Source: Elusimicrobia bacterium RIFOXYA2_FULL_39_19
GTDB taxonomy: Bacteria > Elusimicrobiota > Endomicrobiia > CG1-02-37-114 > XYA2-FULL-39-19
DNA length: 64,000 bases
Assembly (NCBI GenBank): GCA_001800285.1
Contig: MGVC01000001.1
Coordinates: 39,531-103,530 of the forward strand
Reading direction: 5' to 3'
How positions within the stretch are numbered: the stretch's first letter is position 1; each line of letters begins with the position of its first letter. Of this stretch, positions 41,259-50,578 are shown piece by piece. Below the pieces are notes generated by a model. It was not told the DNA's origin and ran no database searches. It was given only the letters and a program-made list of their open reading frames with translations. The translations under genes were made by a program, and so were the position numbers.

Positions 41259-42272
41259 ATGAGGCCTAAAAACAGAATTCAAGTAATGGTTTTAGTAATG
41301 TTTTTATTCTGCATTAGTGTGTTTAGTTATGCTGAAGTAGTTAAAAAAGTTATTGTGCACAAAGGTGTAATAACAGAGACATTTTATAATAACGACAAAA
41401 TAATTGCTCAAATAGCAACTGAAGCTAGTGGCAAAGTAATAAAAAAGAGAGGCATATTACCAGATGGTGTTGTGAAAGAATATTATAAATCTGGAAAGTT
41501 GGAATCGGAATGGAATTACAAAGATTGGAAAGAGGATGCCGCCGGAAAAAGATATTACGAGACAGGGCAGTTGAAATCAGAAAGAAATTATAAAGATGGA
41601 AAGCTGAATGGAATTTTGAAAGGTTATTATAAATCAGGGAAGCTGAATCTTGAAGCAAATTACAAGAATGACAAGTCGGACGGTATAATAAAAATATATT
41701 ATGAATCAGGTAAGTTAAATGTTGAAGAGAATTACAAAGATGGAAAGAGGGATGGATTAAGTAAAGAATATTCCGAGACAGGTAGATTAAAATCAGAATG
41801 GAATTACAACGACGGAAAATGGAATGGGGTAAGTAAGGAATATTACGAGACAGGGCAGTTGAAATCTGAACGGAATTACAAGGATGACAAGCAAGTCGGC
41901 ATAGAGAAAGAATATTCTGAATCAGGGAAGTTGATAACAGACGAAGATTATGTGGTTGACTCCAAAATGTATGTAGGCTTGTATTTAATGTATGCAAAAG
42001 GAGGATTGGTACCTAAAAAGAAGACATTATTCCAACTAGGTTGGGTTAGAGTTGTTCAAAAAGCGAAGGATGGTTATTTAGTGGAAGTGGCTGCGGAGGA
42101 GCCAAGTATATATTCTGATTATGGGTTTCTTTATACAGACAAGGAATTTTCAGAAAACGAAAATCTGACGTATTTAGAATCGTATGCATATTACGTTGGC
42201 AATTATACATATCAAGCAATGAATGGATATACACGAACTATACTTGCTTTTAAACTTTCTAAAAGAAATTGA
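41259..42272 (+). CDS. Exported MORN/YwqK-type repeat protein
   Basis: 337 residues: signal peptide (1-23), then about seven repeats of roughly 22-23 residues with the pattern 'G..keYyesGklk.E.nYkdgk.dG' (residues about 67-225), as in YwqK/COG2849 proteins. The remainder is unrecognised and beta-rich. YwqK proteins are linked to toxin immunity in Bacillus, and MORN-like repeats to protein or lipid binding. TGGAGG precedes the ATG. Repeats differ little at DNA level, pointing to recent expansion. Confidence 0.8.
   Translation: MRPKNRIQVMVLVMFLFCISVFSYAEVVKKVIVHKGVITETFYNNDKIIAQIATEASGKVIKKRGILPDGVVKEYYKSGKLESEWNYKDWKEDAAGKRYYETGQLKSERNYKDGKLNGILKGYYKSGKLNLEANYKNDKSDGIIKIYYESGKLNVEENYKDGKRDGLSKEYSETGRLKSEWNYNDGKWNGVSKEYYETGQLKSERNYKDDKQVGIEKEYSESGKLITDEDYVVDSKMYVGLYLMYAKGGLVPKKKTLFQLGWVRVVQKAKDGYLVEVAAEEPSIYSDYGFLYTDKEFSENENLTYLESYAYYVGNYTYQAMNGYTRTILAFKLSKRN
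41461..41945 (+). repeat. MORN-like coding repeats
   Basis: About seven tandem units of roughly 69 bases, recognisable by recurring GGGCAGTTGAAATC-like and AATTACAAAGATGGAAAG-like words. They encode the 23-residue repeats of the surrounding gene. Confidence 0.7.
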
Positions 42273-42379
42273 GTGAATCAAAATCTTTAAGATAATATCT
42301 GTAAATTGCAAAAACCTGGTACTGCAATTGGACGGAAGGTGGTTTGGTTTTTTGATTTAAATGATATATAATAACGCTA

Positions 42380-43312
42380 ATGAAAACCCTAATAATTATT
42401 ATTACGGTTTTTTTATCTGTAAGTCTCTCGTATTCCAGAGACCTTAATGTTTACTTCATTTCTGTAGGCCAGGGCGATGCGGAATATATAGAACTCCCAA
42501 ATGGTAAGAATGCCCTGATAGACGGCGGCCCCTCCAATACCAAAATATCAGATTTCCTAACCGCTCATAACATATCCATAATTGACTATGTTGTCCTAAC
42601 TCACCCGCATTCAGACCATCTTGCAGGATTAAACTATGTATTTGATAATTGCCAGGTAAACAACTTCTATGATACACGGATGAATAATTCCGGGGCTTCT
42701 GGGGATGAGGCAGTGCGTACAAAGGCCCAAAATGAGCCAAATTGCAGCGTTTACTACCCTTCTGCTGGAAGTATCCTATCCTGGGACCCGAATGTAACCG
42801 TAAAGGTACTAAACGCATATACTACCACGGATTCAAGCTCGGATGGGGAAACTATCAATAATACCTCAATAGTCCTGCAATTGACCTATAACCAGACCTC
42901 TGTGCTATTTACTGGGGATATTCAGGATACAGTAGAGGCTTCTCTGGTCAGTACCTATGGAGACAGCTTAAGGTCGGATGTCCTTAAGGTTGCCCACCAT
43001 GGGAGTGCTTACTCGTCTACAAGCGAGTTTCTAAGCAAAGTAAAGCCTACGCGGGCGTACATTGAAGTTGGTGTCGGTAATACTTATGGGCACCCCACAG
43101 AGGCGGCAATATCCCGCCTGGAAGCGGTAGGGGCGACAATATATAGGACCGATACTGGCGGGACTTTAACATATACCATTAGCTCTTCTACGTCGAGTCC
43201 GGTTAAGCAGCCCGCAACAATCAGGCAGAATACCGTTAAACCAGCTGAGTTTCATATAAGCACTACTTCGGCGGTAAAAAAGAAAATAAAGGAATTAAAA
43301 GATAAAAAATAA
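42380..43312 (+). CDS. Secreted ComEC/Rec2-like metallo-beta-lactamase-fold protein
   Basis: 310 residues: signal peptide (1-19) and the competence-type MBL domain found at the end of ComEC: VYFISVGQGDAEYIELPNGK, LIDGG, LTHPHSDHLAG (His75, His77, Asp79, His80), SVLFTGDI and VLKVAHHGSAYSSTSEF, then GNTYGHPTE. As a stand-alone exported form it may degrade extracellular nucleic acids or phosphodiesters. Codon use here is GC-richer than in the surrounding accessory genes, hinting at a different origin. The C-terminal 50 residues are linker-like. Confidence 0.85.
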   Translation: MKTLIIIITVFLSVSLSYSRDLNVYFISVGQGDAEYIELPNGKNALIDGGPSNTKISDFLTAHNISIIDYVVLTHPHSDHLAGLNYVFDNCQVNNFYDTRMNNSGASGDEAVRTKAQNEPNCSVYYPSAGSILSWDPNVTVKVLNAYTTTDSSSDGETINNTSIVLQLTYNQTSVLFTGDIQDTVEASLVSTYGDSLRSDVLKVAHHGSAYSSTSEFLSKVKPTRAYIEVGVGNTYGHPTEAAISRLEAVGATIYRTDTGGTLTYTISSSTSSPVKQPATIRQNTVKPAEFHISTTSAVKKKIKELKDKK

Positions 43313-43345
43313 AATATTCGGCAATGTTGTTAAAAATTAATTAAT

Positions 43346-44809
43346 ATGAAACGAGAAATAGGTAAAATCAGCTGGTTTTGTGAATATAATTCAAAGAAGA
43401 AAGAGACGGGTGATTATGGTTATATAAAGCATTTCAATGGAGAAGAAATACAATTTTCTAAAGATGATATTATTTTAAGTGAATATTGTGCTGGAGAGGC
43501 GGGGGAAATTGATCCTGACAAATATCTTGAACTTGATCTTTTATTTAAAAAGGATAATTTAGTCACATTTGAAATCCAAGTAAACGAGAAATCCAAGAAA
43601 AAGAAGGCCATAAAAGTACTTCTGTTGACCGATGAAATAGATCCTGAAACAATTGAAAATATAGGCAAGTGTATAGACGATAGCTCATTTAGAGCTTTGT
43701 TGAAAAACGAATTTAGTTTTTATACGATAGAACAAATTAGGGAATATTTCAAAATAAATAATAGTGTATTAACGATTCTAGACACCCATCAGCAAGTCGA
43801 AGTTGTCTGGGGGTATATTAATGAATTGCCGACAAAATGGAAATATTTATCAAATCAGGCTAAAATATTCATTATATATCGTATTACTAAAGAAAACAGA
43901 AATGTTATTGAACTATTAAACAATATTAATGGGAACGAAAATGAATTTGTTAAATTTGCGATAATTCTTTATAAAATAAAATTCAATTCTAAGAATTCAA
44001 ATGAAGAATTTTTAAAAGTACACGAATTATTCCAAGATTGCATAATTAACAAAGCATGGGAATCAAGTGAACCTTTGGAAATCTATAAATTATTACCAAA
44101 ATGCACAAATGGCAAAACATATTATTGTGAAGGAAGATTGTATTTTAATGAAAAAGAGAAAATATTAAAAGGATTCTGCCCTCGTTTAAGAAAAAGCTTT
44201 AATCTTTCAAGCAAAGATTGCTTACATATTTATCCTGATAAATCTCTTGATTGGGAGAATTGGTCCTTAGTAGAATTACTTGCAGAAACAGGATTAAAAC
44301 CGAATCTTGAGGGATTGAAATACCCGGAAGAATATATAAATAGTATGTCTGGATGGATTAATCGATTAAATGAAATAAGAGAAAGAATGAAGTGCAGAAT
44401 ATGTAATAGTACCATGGTAACAAATGATAAATATGCTAAGAATCTTGCCGTATATCGGAAAACTGTATTCAAATGTCCTAATAAATGTAATAATAATGAA
44501 GAAATATATATAAATCATTGTTGGGCGTGTGGGAAAATTATTGATAGTCGAGATGATCGAATAAAAGATACCGAAGGTTATTATATATGTATTAAATGTG
44601 GCAGCGGGAAAAAGCATAGCACAATATTTACGCAAGGGGATATATGTCCAAAATGTGGAGAAATAAATATGTCTGTAATAAATGCAAAAGAGAAACAATG
44701 CACAAAATGTAATCATAAGATAGCTGTTTACGGAAATGTTAGAAAAAAAGTAGATGGTAACATAACTGAGTTATTTGAATCGCTTGAGAAAGAAAATTCT
44801 GGTTTTTAA
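43346..44809 (+). CDS. Large zinc-ribbon protein with cold-shock-like N-terminus
   Basis: 487 residues. Near the N-terminus TGDYGYIKHFNGEEIQFSKD resembles the RNP-1 region of a cold-shock (OB-fold) domain. The middle is helical and unrecognised. The C-terminal 130 residues carry many cysteine pairs (CRICNST, CPNKC, CWACGK, CIKCGS, CPKCGE, CTKCNH), i.e. three or more zinc ribbons. This suggests an RNA- or DNA-binding protein, perhaps handling single-stranded nucleic acid. No family can be assigned. Confidence 0.6.
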   Translation: MKREIGKISWFCEYNSKKKETGDYGYIKHFNGEEIQFSKDDIILSEYCAGEAGEIDPDKYLELDLLFKKDNLVTFEIQVNEKSKKKKAIKVLLLTDEIDPETIENIGKCIDDSSFRALLKNEFSFYTIEQIREYFKINNSVLTILDTHQQVEVVWGYINELPTKWKYLSNQAKIFIIYRITKENRNVIELLNNINGNENEFVKFAIILYKIKFNSKNSNEEFLKVHELFQDCIINKAWESSEPLEIYKLLPKCTNGKTYYCEGRLYFNEKEKILKGFCPRLRKSFNLSSKDCLHIYPDKSLDWENWSLVELLAETGLKPNLEGLKYPEEYINSMSGWINRLNEIRERMKCRICNSTMVTNDKYAKNLAVYRKTVFKCPNKCNNNEEIYINHCWACGKIIDSRDDRIKDTEGYYICIKCGSGKKHSTIFTQGDICPKCGEINMSVINAKEKQCTKCNHKIAVYGNVRKKVDGNITELFESLEKENSGF

Positions 44810-44848
44810 TAATACAGCTATACAAATATTAGAATAAAAAAAACTTAA

Positions 44849-45055
44849 ATGACCCTCAAACGTAAACAACTTTATAACGCCTGCCAAAAGTGCGGTGATG
44901 GCGAGAATGCCGAAAAGTATTCAATTCTTGGCCGGGTACCAGATAACCTGACCAGTGGTTTTCATATGAGACTATGTCCAGAATGTGCCAGGCAGCTCAA
45001 GACTTTTTTACATACTTTTACACAGAACTGGCTGAAAAAAGAAGAAGTGCACTAA
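44849..45055 (+). CDS. Small four-cysteine protein
   Basis: 68 residues with NACQKCGDG and RLCPECARQ, a C-x2-C...C-x2-C zinc site, and a helical tail. Its stop overlaps the next start (TAATG), so it is coupled to the HAD-like gene. Function unknown. Confidence 0.6.
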   Translation: MTLKRKQLYNACQKCGDGENAEKYSILGRVPDNLTSGFHMRLCPECARQLKTFLHTFTQNWLKKEEVH

Positions 45056-45447
45056 TGAATATAGGAATTGATATAGATGACACAATAACCGCTTTACCGG
45101 AATATTTTAAAGAATTAACCAATGCTTTTACACAAAAAGGTCATAAAATACATATAGTAACTTCAAGAACAGACAACGATGTTGCAAGAGAAAGTACTAG
45201 AAAGGAACTTGCTGAACTGGGAATCGTATATAGTGCCTTGTATTTCTTACCCGACAGCAAAGTGGCTGGCACTGTATGTACTCATAAGGAACTAGACTGG
45301 TATCAGAAATATCTTTGGCAGAAGGTAGATTATTGCATAAAGAACAAGATTACAATATATTTTGACGATGACAAGAAGGTTGTTGAGTTATTCAGTAAAT
45401 ACGCTCCTAAAATAAAAGTGTTGCATATAATCAAAAATGAGGTATAA
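45055..45447 (+). CDS. HAD-superfamily phosphatase-like protein
   Basis: 130 residues. Nucleophile motif GIDIDDTIT (Asp6, Asp8), motif II region TSRTDNDVARES, and FDDDKKVVELF as the C-terminal acidic motif. This minimal HAD core resembles small nucleotidase or polynucleotide-phosphatase-like proteins often carried by phages. The start overlaps the upstream stop; a longer frame in the same register was not used. Confidence 0.8.
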   Translation: MNIGIDIDDTITALPEYFKELTNAFTQKGHKIHIVTSRTDNDVARESTRKELAELGIVYSALYFLPDSKVAGTVCTHKELDWYQKYLWQKVDYCIKNKITIYFDDDKKVVELFSKYAPKIKVLHIIKNEV

Positions 45448-45449
45448 AT

Positions 45450-45656
45450 ATGTCCGAAGATAGGGTGCCGTACAATGTGGGTAATCAAAAGCCTAAACAA
45501 AAAACAGCTACAATTGAGGAAGCAGTTAAAGCTCAAGCAATTGTTCAGGAAGCTATGATTAACCTTCTTGAGAAGAAAGGTCTTTTAAGCAAGGAAGAAT
45601 TGCTCAAAGAGATTGAAAGAATAAAAATTTTAATAGATAGTCCTAATAAAAACTAA
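45450..45656 (+). CDS. Small helical hypothetical protein
   Basis: 68 residues, mostly helical with a coiled stretch (TIEEAVKAQAIVQEAMINLL, LLSKEELLKEIERIKILI). No family recognised. It lies two bases after the HAD-like gene and 12 bases before another small gene, in an apparent small-gene operon. Confidence 0.55.
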   Translation: MSEDRVPYNVGNQKPKQKTATIEEAVKAQAIVQEAMINLLEKKGLLSKEELLKEIERIKILIDSPNKN

Positions 45657-45668
45657 TAGGAGGATTTT

Positions 45669-45845
45669 ATGGTTAAGTCAAAAAAGACCAAGACATTAGT
45701 TGCTAAGTTGTATGTTAAACCGATTAAAAATAGGTTTTGTGGGTTTGTGATTTACAAGGGTGGTAAAGGAAAAGATGATTTCTATTTTAAAAATTCACGG
45801 GAACTAATCTCTATTTTGGAAAAATGGAAAAAGGATATAATATAA
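45669..45845 (+). CDS. Small basic hypothetical protein (58 residues)
   Basis: 58 codons following a strong AGGAGG site: lysine-rich start (MVKSKKTKTLVAKLYVKPIK), a beta-like middle and a helical end (ELISILEKWKKDI). The pattern suggests a small nucleic-acid-binding or phage-type protein. No family recognised. It is the last gene before the four-gene defence-like operon. Confidence 0.55.
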   Translation: MVKSKKTKTLVAKLYVKPIKNRFCGFVIYKGGKGKDDFYFKNSRELISILEKWKKDII

Positions 45846-45966
45846 GCAAAAAAGAAAAAAATGTATAAGTTTGAGAGTGTTGTACTTAAGGTATTTTAAA
45901 CAGTTGCTTCAACAATATTCCAGGAGTACATGACTATTTATTAAAATAATTATAATGGGGGAATGA

Positions 45967-47736
45967 ATGAAAGTAATTACAGACAAAATGATAGATCAGG
46001 CCTATTCGGACTTAAGAAAAACATGTGCTGGAGTCAGGAATGATTATTTCGGACTATTATATTTAGAAAAAGAATTTGATGTTTCACAGGATAAAGCAAT
46101 AAACCAGGTGACTTTTGGTGGAAATGACTATGGGGTTGATGGTTTTCATTTTGATAAGGAGAAAAGAAATTTGTATTTATTTCAATTTAAGTATTCTGAT
46201 TCATACATTCAATTTAAAGATTCTATGCAAAGATTAATTGATATTGGAGTGAACCGAATATTTTCAACCCCTAACGTTGATAATTCAAAAAATCAAATAT
46301 TATTACAATTAAGAAGCTGTATGGTCGAAAATCGTTCCCTTATAGAACAAGTATGTTTCCGATTTGTGTTTACAGGCGATCCAAAAGATGCGGAACAAAG
46401 CAAGGTATTAGATAAACTAAGAGAAGATCTTGAGAGCAAGAAATACCTAATTGATGATTTTTTTGCTGACAAAAAGGTTAGTTTTGTTGTAGAATTTAGG
46501 TCAGCTACAGGTAAAATTGGTTCAATAAGTGATACAAAGAAAACAATGGAATACAAATTGAATCTTAAAAATATGATAAATAAACCTGGACCAAATGGCG
46601 AATGTATGTATATTGGTTTTATAAAACTCATTGATTTAATACGTATGTATAAAGATATGGGACAAAAATTCTTTGAACGAAATATAAGATATGGATTGGG
46701 TTCTAGTGAAGCCGTTAACCGTGCAATATCTAAATCATTAAAACAAATCATATTCGATCAAAGCGATTCTCCTGATATATTTGCTTTCAATCATAATGGA
46801 ATTACTTTATTTGCAGAAAAAATAGAGAATAATGATGAGTGTTATATAATTACCTCTCCACGTTTACTAAACGGTGCTCAAACAATAACAACTTTTCGTC
46901 AATTTTTGGAATTAAACAAAGACAACAAGAAGCTGGAAGAAAATAAGCATATAGTAGAAAATATAACGGTTTTATGTAAAATCATAACCCAAGCATCACA
47001 GGAATTTGTTACAAGAGTTACAATAAATAATAACAGGCAAAATCCAGTAGAACCATGGAATCTTCATGCAAATGACCTCATACAACTAGAACTACAGGAC
47101 AAATTAAAAGATGATCTAGGAATCTATTATGAAAGACAAGAAAATGCATTTGAAAGCATCAATCTTGAAGAAGAAGAAGGGATTACAGAAGAAGGGAAAG
47201 CTATACAATTAGTAAAATTGGCACAAACATTTTTGATAACAGATGGCAATATTTCCGCATTGGCAAACATGAGGCGTATATTTGAAGATGATAATGTTTA
47301 CAACCAAACATTCAATCAATCAAGATTAAGGTCTGACACTCGTCAAATAGTTCTTTGCTATAAAATACAATTCAGATTAAGAAGACTTTTACAAGAGATT
47401 GAAGAGAAAGGTAAAAACAAGTATTGGTTTATATATAGAGCGAGATACCTGTTTTGGGCATTACTTTGTCAAGGTATGCTAAATGACCCTGAAATTAATG
47501 AAATAGCTGATGAATATGGGCAAGATATGAGTATTCAGGCTCAGTACACTGAATATTTGTTGAATATTGCATCAACGAAATGTAGGCCGTTAATTTCAAC
47601 ACTCATTAATGATAAACTATACGCGGATAAAGTTGCCGAAGAAAACCTTAGTTTTCTTAGAACAAATGCAGCTTATGCAAAATGCATGGAATATGCTTAT
47701 AAAAGATGGAGATGGGTTGAAAAAAAATTGAAATAA
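45967..47736 (+). CDS. AIPR-family protein with PD-(D/E)XK-like N-terminus
   Basis: 589 residues of the AIPR (abortive infection phage resistance) family. N-terminal GGNDYGVDGFHF and LYLFQFKYS give Asp58 and Gln73-x-Lys75, a nuclease-like site in which Gln replaces the usual Glu. The AIPR core follows: NIRYGLGSSEAVNRAISKSL, FAFNHNGITLFAEKIE, PRLLNGAQTITTFRQF, and VTINNNRQNPVEPWNLHAND. AIPR proteins occur in phage-resistance loci and may be cleaving effectors. The ATG follows GGGGG; a TATAAT lies directly upstream (45951-45956). It is the first gene of a co-directional operon with a helicase, a methylase and a second helicase. Confidence 0.85.
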   Translation: MKVITDKMIDQAYSDLRKTCAGVRNDYFGLLYLEKEFDVSQDKAINQVTFGGNDYGVDGFHFDKEKRNLYLFQFKYSDSYIQFKDSMQRLIDIGVNRIFSTPNVDNSKNQILLQLRSCMVENRSLIEQVCFRFVFTGDPKDAEQSKVLDKLREDLESKKYLIDDFFADKKVSFVVEFRSATGKIGSISDTKKTMEYKLNLKNMINKPGPNGECMYIGFIKLIDLIRMYKDMGQKFFERNIRYGLGSSEAVNRAISKSLKQIIFDQSDSPDIFAFNHNGITLFAEKIENNDECYIITSPRLLNGAQTITTFRQFLELNKDNKKLEENKHIVENITVLCKIITQASQEFVTRVTINNNRQNPVEPWNLHANDLIQLELQDKLKDDLGIYYERQENAFESINLEEEEGITEEGKAIQLVKLAQTFLITDGNISALANMRRIFEDDNVYNQTFNQSRLRSDTRQIVLCYKIQFRLRRLLQEIEEKGKNKYWFIYRARYLFWALLCQGMLNDPEINEIADEYGQDMSIQAQYTEYLLNIASTKCRPLISTLINDKLYADKVAEENLSFLRTNAAYAKCMEYAYKRWRWVEKKLK

Positions 47737-47740
47737 TAAT

Positions 47741-50578
47741 ATGGAACAAACATTAAAAGCTGGACAAGTAGTTTCTATTAGAAAAAGATTGTGGCGTATT
47801 GATTCATTATACGACAATGAGCTTTTAGGCACATCTATAGATAGCATAAACACTAGCCAAAAAAGATTTTACATTCCATATGAAAAAATACAGGTAGCAA
47901 ATCTTAATATTCCGCCTTTTGATAAAGTGGGTGAACTTTCAAAACAGGAACTATTAAATACTGCTTACAAAATCAGTCTAATGCATGGGACTTCTCCTCT
48001 ATTGAGTTTGCAGAGAAGTTCTATCATACCTACTAACTTCCAAATTGTGCCTTTAATAATGGCCTTGAATTCATTTAGGGTTAGAATGTTATTGGCAGAT
48101 GATGTTGGATTAGGTAAAACGATTGAAGCAGGTTTAATAATCAATGAATTGATTGCCAGGCAATTAGTAAGAAAAATATTAGTAATATGCCCTGCCAGCC
48201 TAAGAGAACAGTGGCAGGAGACAATGATAAATTTCTTTAAGCTTGAGTTTAAAATTGTTAGTTCATTACACAGAAAATATTACGAAAAAGAGTTGCCGGT
48301 TGGTTTAAGTTCCTGGGACTATTTTCAAAAGATTATCACTTCGATAGACTATGCTAAGAGCAAGGCAAATAGATTTGAAATACTTAATTATGACTGGGAT
48401 TTAGTGATTGTTGATGAGGCCCACCTATGTGCGAGACCGCACATAAATAGCCCAACTCAATCAGTAAGTATGCAAAGGTATGAACTTATAAGGGATCTTT
48501 CTAAGAAATCTAAAAATTTATTGCTTCTAACAGCCACTCCTCACAATGGCTATACTGATAGCTTTGCAAGTCTTATTGAATTTCTTAATATTGATGCTAC
48601 GAAGGGAAATGATATTAATTATATAGACAAAAATAAGGCATTAAAACACGTATGTCAAAGAACCAGAAAAGATGTCATTAAATGGCTTGAAGTAGAGAAG
48701 AATTTTAATCCATTCCCAAAAGTGGATAAAAAGGAGATAAGAATAGATTCACTTTCTAAAAATGAAAGAGAAGTCCTCAAACATTTAGAAAAATATACCG
48801 AAGAAATATCCAAAATAGAAACGGCAACCAAGAATTTCAATTTGGTAGGGTTTGTGATTGTTCATTTATTAAAAAGAGCATTAAGTTCACCTTATGCATT
48901 GAAAATGTCTTTGAAAAACAGGATAACAAGAATAAAGTCTGGTTTGGAAGAAGCGGAGATAAATGAAGACGACGTAAAATCTCATATTTACGAATCGTAT
49001 GACCTTGAGAATTATTCTGCAGATGAAGCAGGAGTAAGGATTGAGAGGTCTACTTTTGATAAAAAAGTAAGCGAATATGAGATAGGGATACTTGAAGAAT
49101 TACAAAAGGAAGTAAACAAAATAAATTCAGGTAATGATTCCAAATATAGGAAACTAAAAGACGAGACAATCCCAGAGCTTATGAGGTATTCAAATAAAAT
49201 AATAATATTTACACGTTATAAAGACACTTTGGATTATTTGAAGGGAAATTTAGAAGAAGATTTTAAGGATATAAATATTTATTCAATATATGGTGATTTA
49301 AAATCAGAACAAAGAAAAGAAGTATTTACAAGGTTTGAAAAATCCAAAAAATCTATTTTAGTAGCAACAGATTGCATATCTGAAGGCATGAACCTTCAGT
49401 ATTTATGTTCACAAATAATTCACTATGAATTACCCTGGAATCCAAACAGGTTAGAGCAAAGAAATGGAAGAGTCGATAGGTTTGGTCAACCCAAGGATAC
49501 AGTACACATTCGTACATTAATTGTCGATGGAACACTTGATGAATATATTTTAGCCACTATTATTCAAAAAGCACAGAAAATAAAAGAGGATTTAGGTTTT
49601 TCACCTCCATTTTTTAGCGATGAAAAAGATATAGTTTCCCGCCTTATGAAAGCAGGAAAAATACTAAAAAAGAATGAAAAGAATACAAAGCAATTGTCTA
49701 TGATCGATGCATTATTCGAAGTCAAAGATGAAGAAGGTGACGACACTAAAAGTGATGAGCATGAAAAGGAAATTATTGAAAAAATAAAGAGGGATTCGTT
49801 CTATGGGCAGTTGGATATTAAATTACCTGATGTAGAAAAAAGGATTAAACAAACGGAACAAACCCTTGGGGGTGAAAAAGATATAGAAGGATTTGTTAAA
49901 AGTAGTCTACAGATGTTCAACTGCCTCATTCAAATTGATGATGAAAACAAAGAATTGTACAAAATTGTTTTAAATAATAGCCGTTTAAATATATTTGGTT
50001 ATGGTGATGTTATTGAAAAAGTAACGTTTAGTAAAGATTATGCGGCAAGGCACCCCGGTGTTGAGCTGATTGACCTTAGCCACCCATTGATTAACAGATT
50101 AGTTCAGGTCATCAAACAACAGACTTATGTAGATGATGACATTTATGGTAGAGTTGCCTACAAAATATCAGACCAGATAAGCAAACCAATAGCTACTATT
50201 AATGTTTTAGTTAGATATATGGCAGAAACAGATCCAAAATCAATAGTAGAGACAATACTGACAATAGGTATTGGAATTTATGACAAAAAAGAGCTAACCA
50301 GTGTTGAAATAGAAAAATTTATCGAAACAAACCCAAAACAAGGAAGTAGAACCATTAAAGAAATAAAAGAAGAAATGACTAAGTTGTTTTCAGATGATAG
50401 CTGGGAAAAGATAGTCAAAAAACAAATAGAGAAAAATATTAAAGAGATAATTGAAGAAAGAGAGAAGCTTCTTGCAACATTAAAATATAAAGAGATTCCG
50501 AAATGGATGGAAGGTGTTTCAAAAGTGTCTTATGCAAGCCATGATATTGTTTCAATAACATTGGGGTACCCACAATGA
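47741..50578 (+). CDS. SNF2/RapA-type helicase (DrmD-like)
   Basis: 945 residues. SF2 helicase of the SNF2/RapA class: MLLADDVGLGKTIEAGLII (Walker A, 123-127), VICPASLREQW, VDEAHLC (DEAH at 225-228), LLLTATPHNG, and C-terminal motifs IFTRYKDTLDYL, ATDCISEGMNLQYL, and EQRNGRVDRFGQ (motif VI). These match DrmD of class 1 DISARM and similar helicases beside methylases. ATP-driven translocation on duplex DNA is expected. It begins four bases after the AIPR stop, without its own strong ribosome site, and overlaps the methylase gene by four bases. Confidence 0.88.
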   Translation: MEQTLKAGQVVSIRKRLWRIDSLYDNELLGTSIDSINTSQKRFYIPYEKIQVANLNIPPFDKVGELSKQELLNTAYKISLMHGTSPLLSLQRSSIIPTNFQIVPLIMALNSFRVRMLLADDVGLGKTIEAGLIINELIARQLVRKILVICPASLREQWQETMINFFKLEFKIVSSLHRKYYEKELPVGLSSWDYFQKIITSIDYAKSKANRFEILNYDWDLVIVDEAHLCARPHINSPTQSVSMQRYELIRDLSKKSKNLLLLTATPHNGYTDSFASLIEFLNIDATKGNDINYIDKNKALKHVCQRTRKDVIKWLEVEKNFNPFPKVDKKEIRIDSLSKNEREVLKHLEKYTEEISKIETATKNFNLVGFVIVHLLKRALSSPYALKMSLKNRITRIKSGLEEAEINEDDVKSHIYESYDLENYSADEAGVRIERSTFDKKVSEYEIGILEELQKEVNKINSGNDSKYRKLKDETIPELMRYSNKIIIFTRYKDTLDYLKGNLEEDFKDINIYSIYGDLKSEQRKEVFTRFEKSKKSILVATDCISEGMNLQYLCSQIIHYELPWNPNRLEQRNGRVDRFGQPKDTVHIRTLIVDGTLDEYILATIIQKAQKIKEDLGFSPPFFSDEKDIVSRLMKAGKILKKNEKNTKQLSMIDALFEVKDEEGDDTKSDEHEKEIIEKIKRDSFYGQLDIKLPDVEKRIKQTEQTLGGEKDIEGFVKSSLQMFNCLIQIDDENKELYKIVLNNSRLNIFGYGDVIEKVTFSKDYAARHPGVELIDLSHPLINRLVQVIKQQTYVDDDIYGRVAYKISDQISKPIATINVLVRYMAETDPKSIVETILTIGIGIYDKKELTSVEIEKFIETNPKQGSRTIKEIKEEMTKLFSDDSWEKIVKKQIEKNIKEIIEEREKLLATLKYKEIPKWMEGVSKVSYASHDIVSITLGYPQ

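Noticed and set aside
41425..41997. Reverse-strand frame of 190 codons over the MORN repeats
   Set aside because: Periodic only because it is antisense to the coding repeats.
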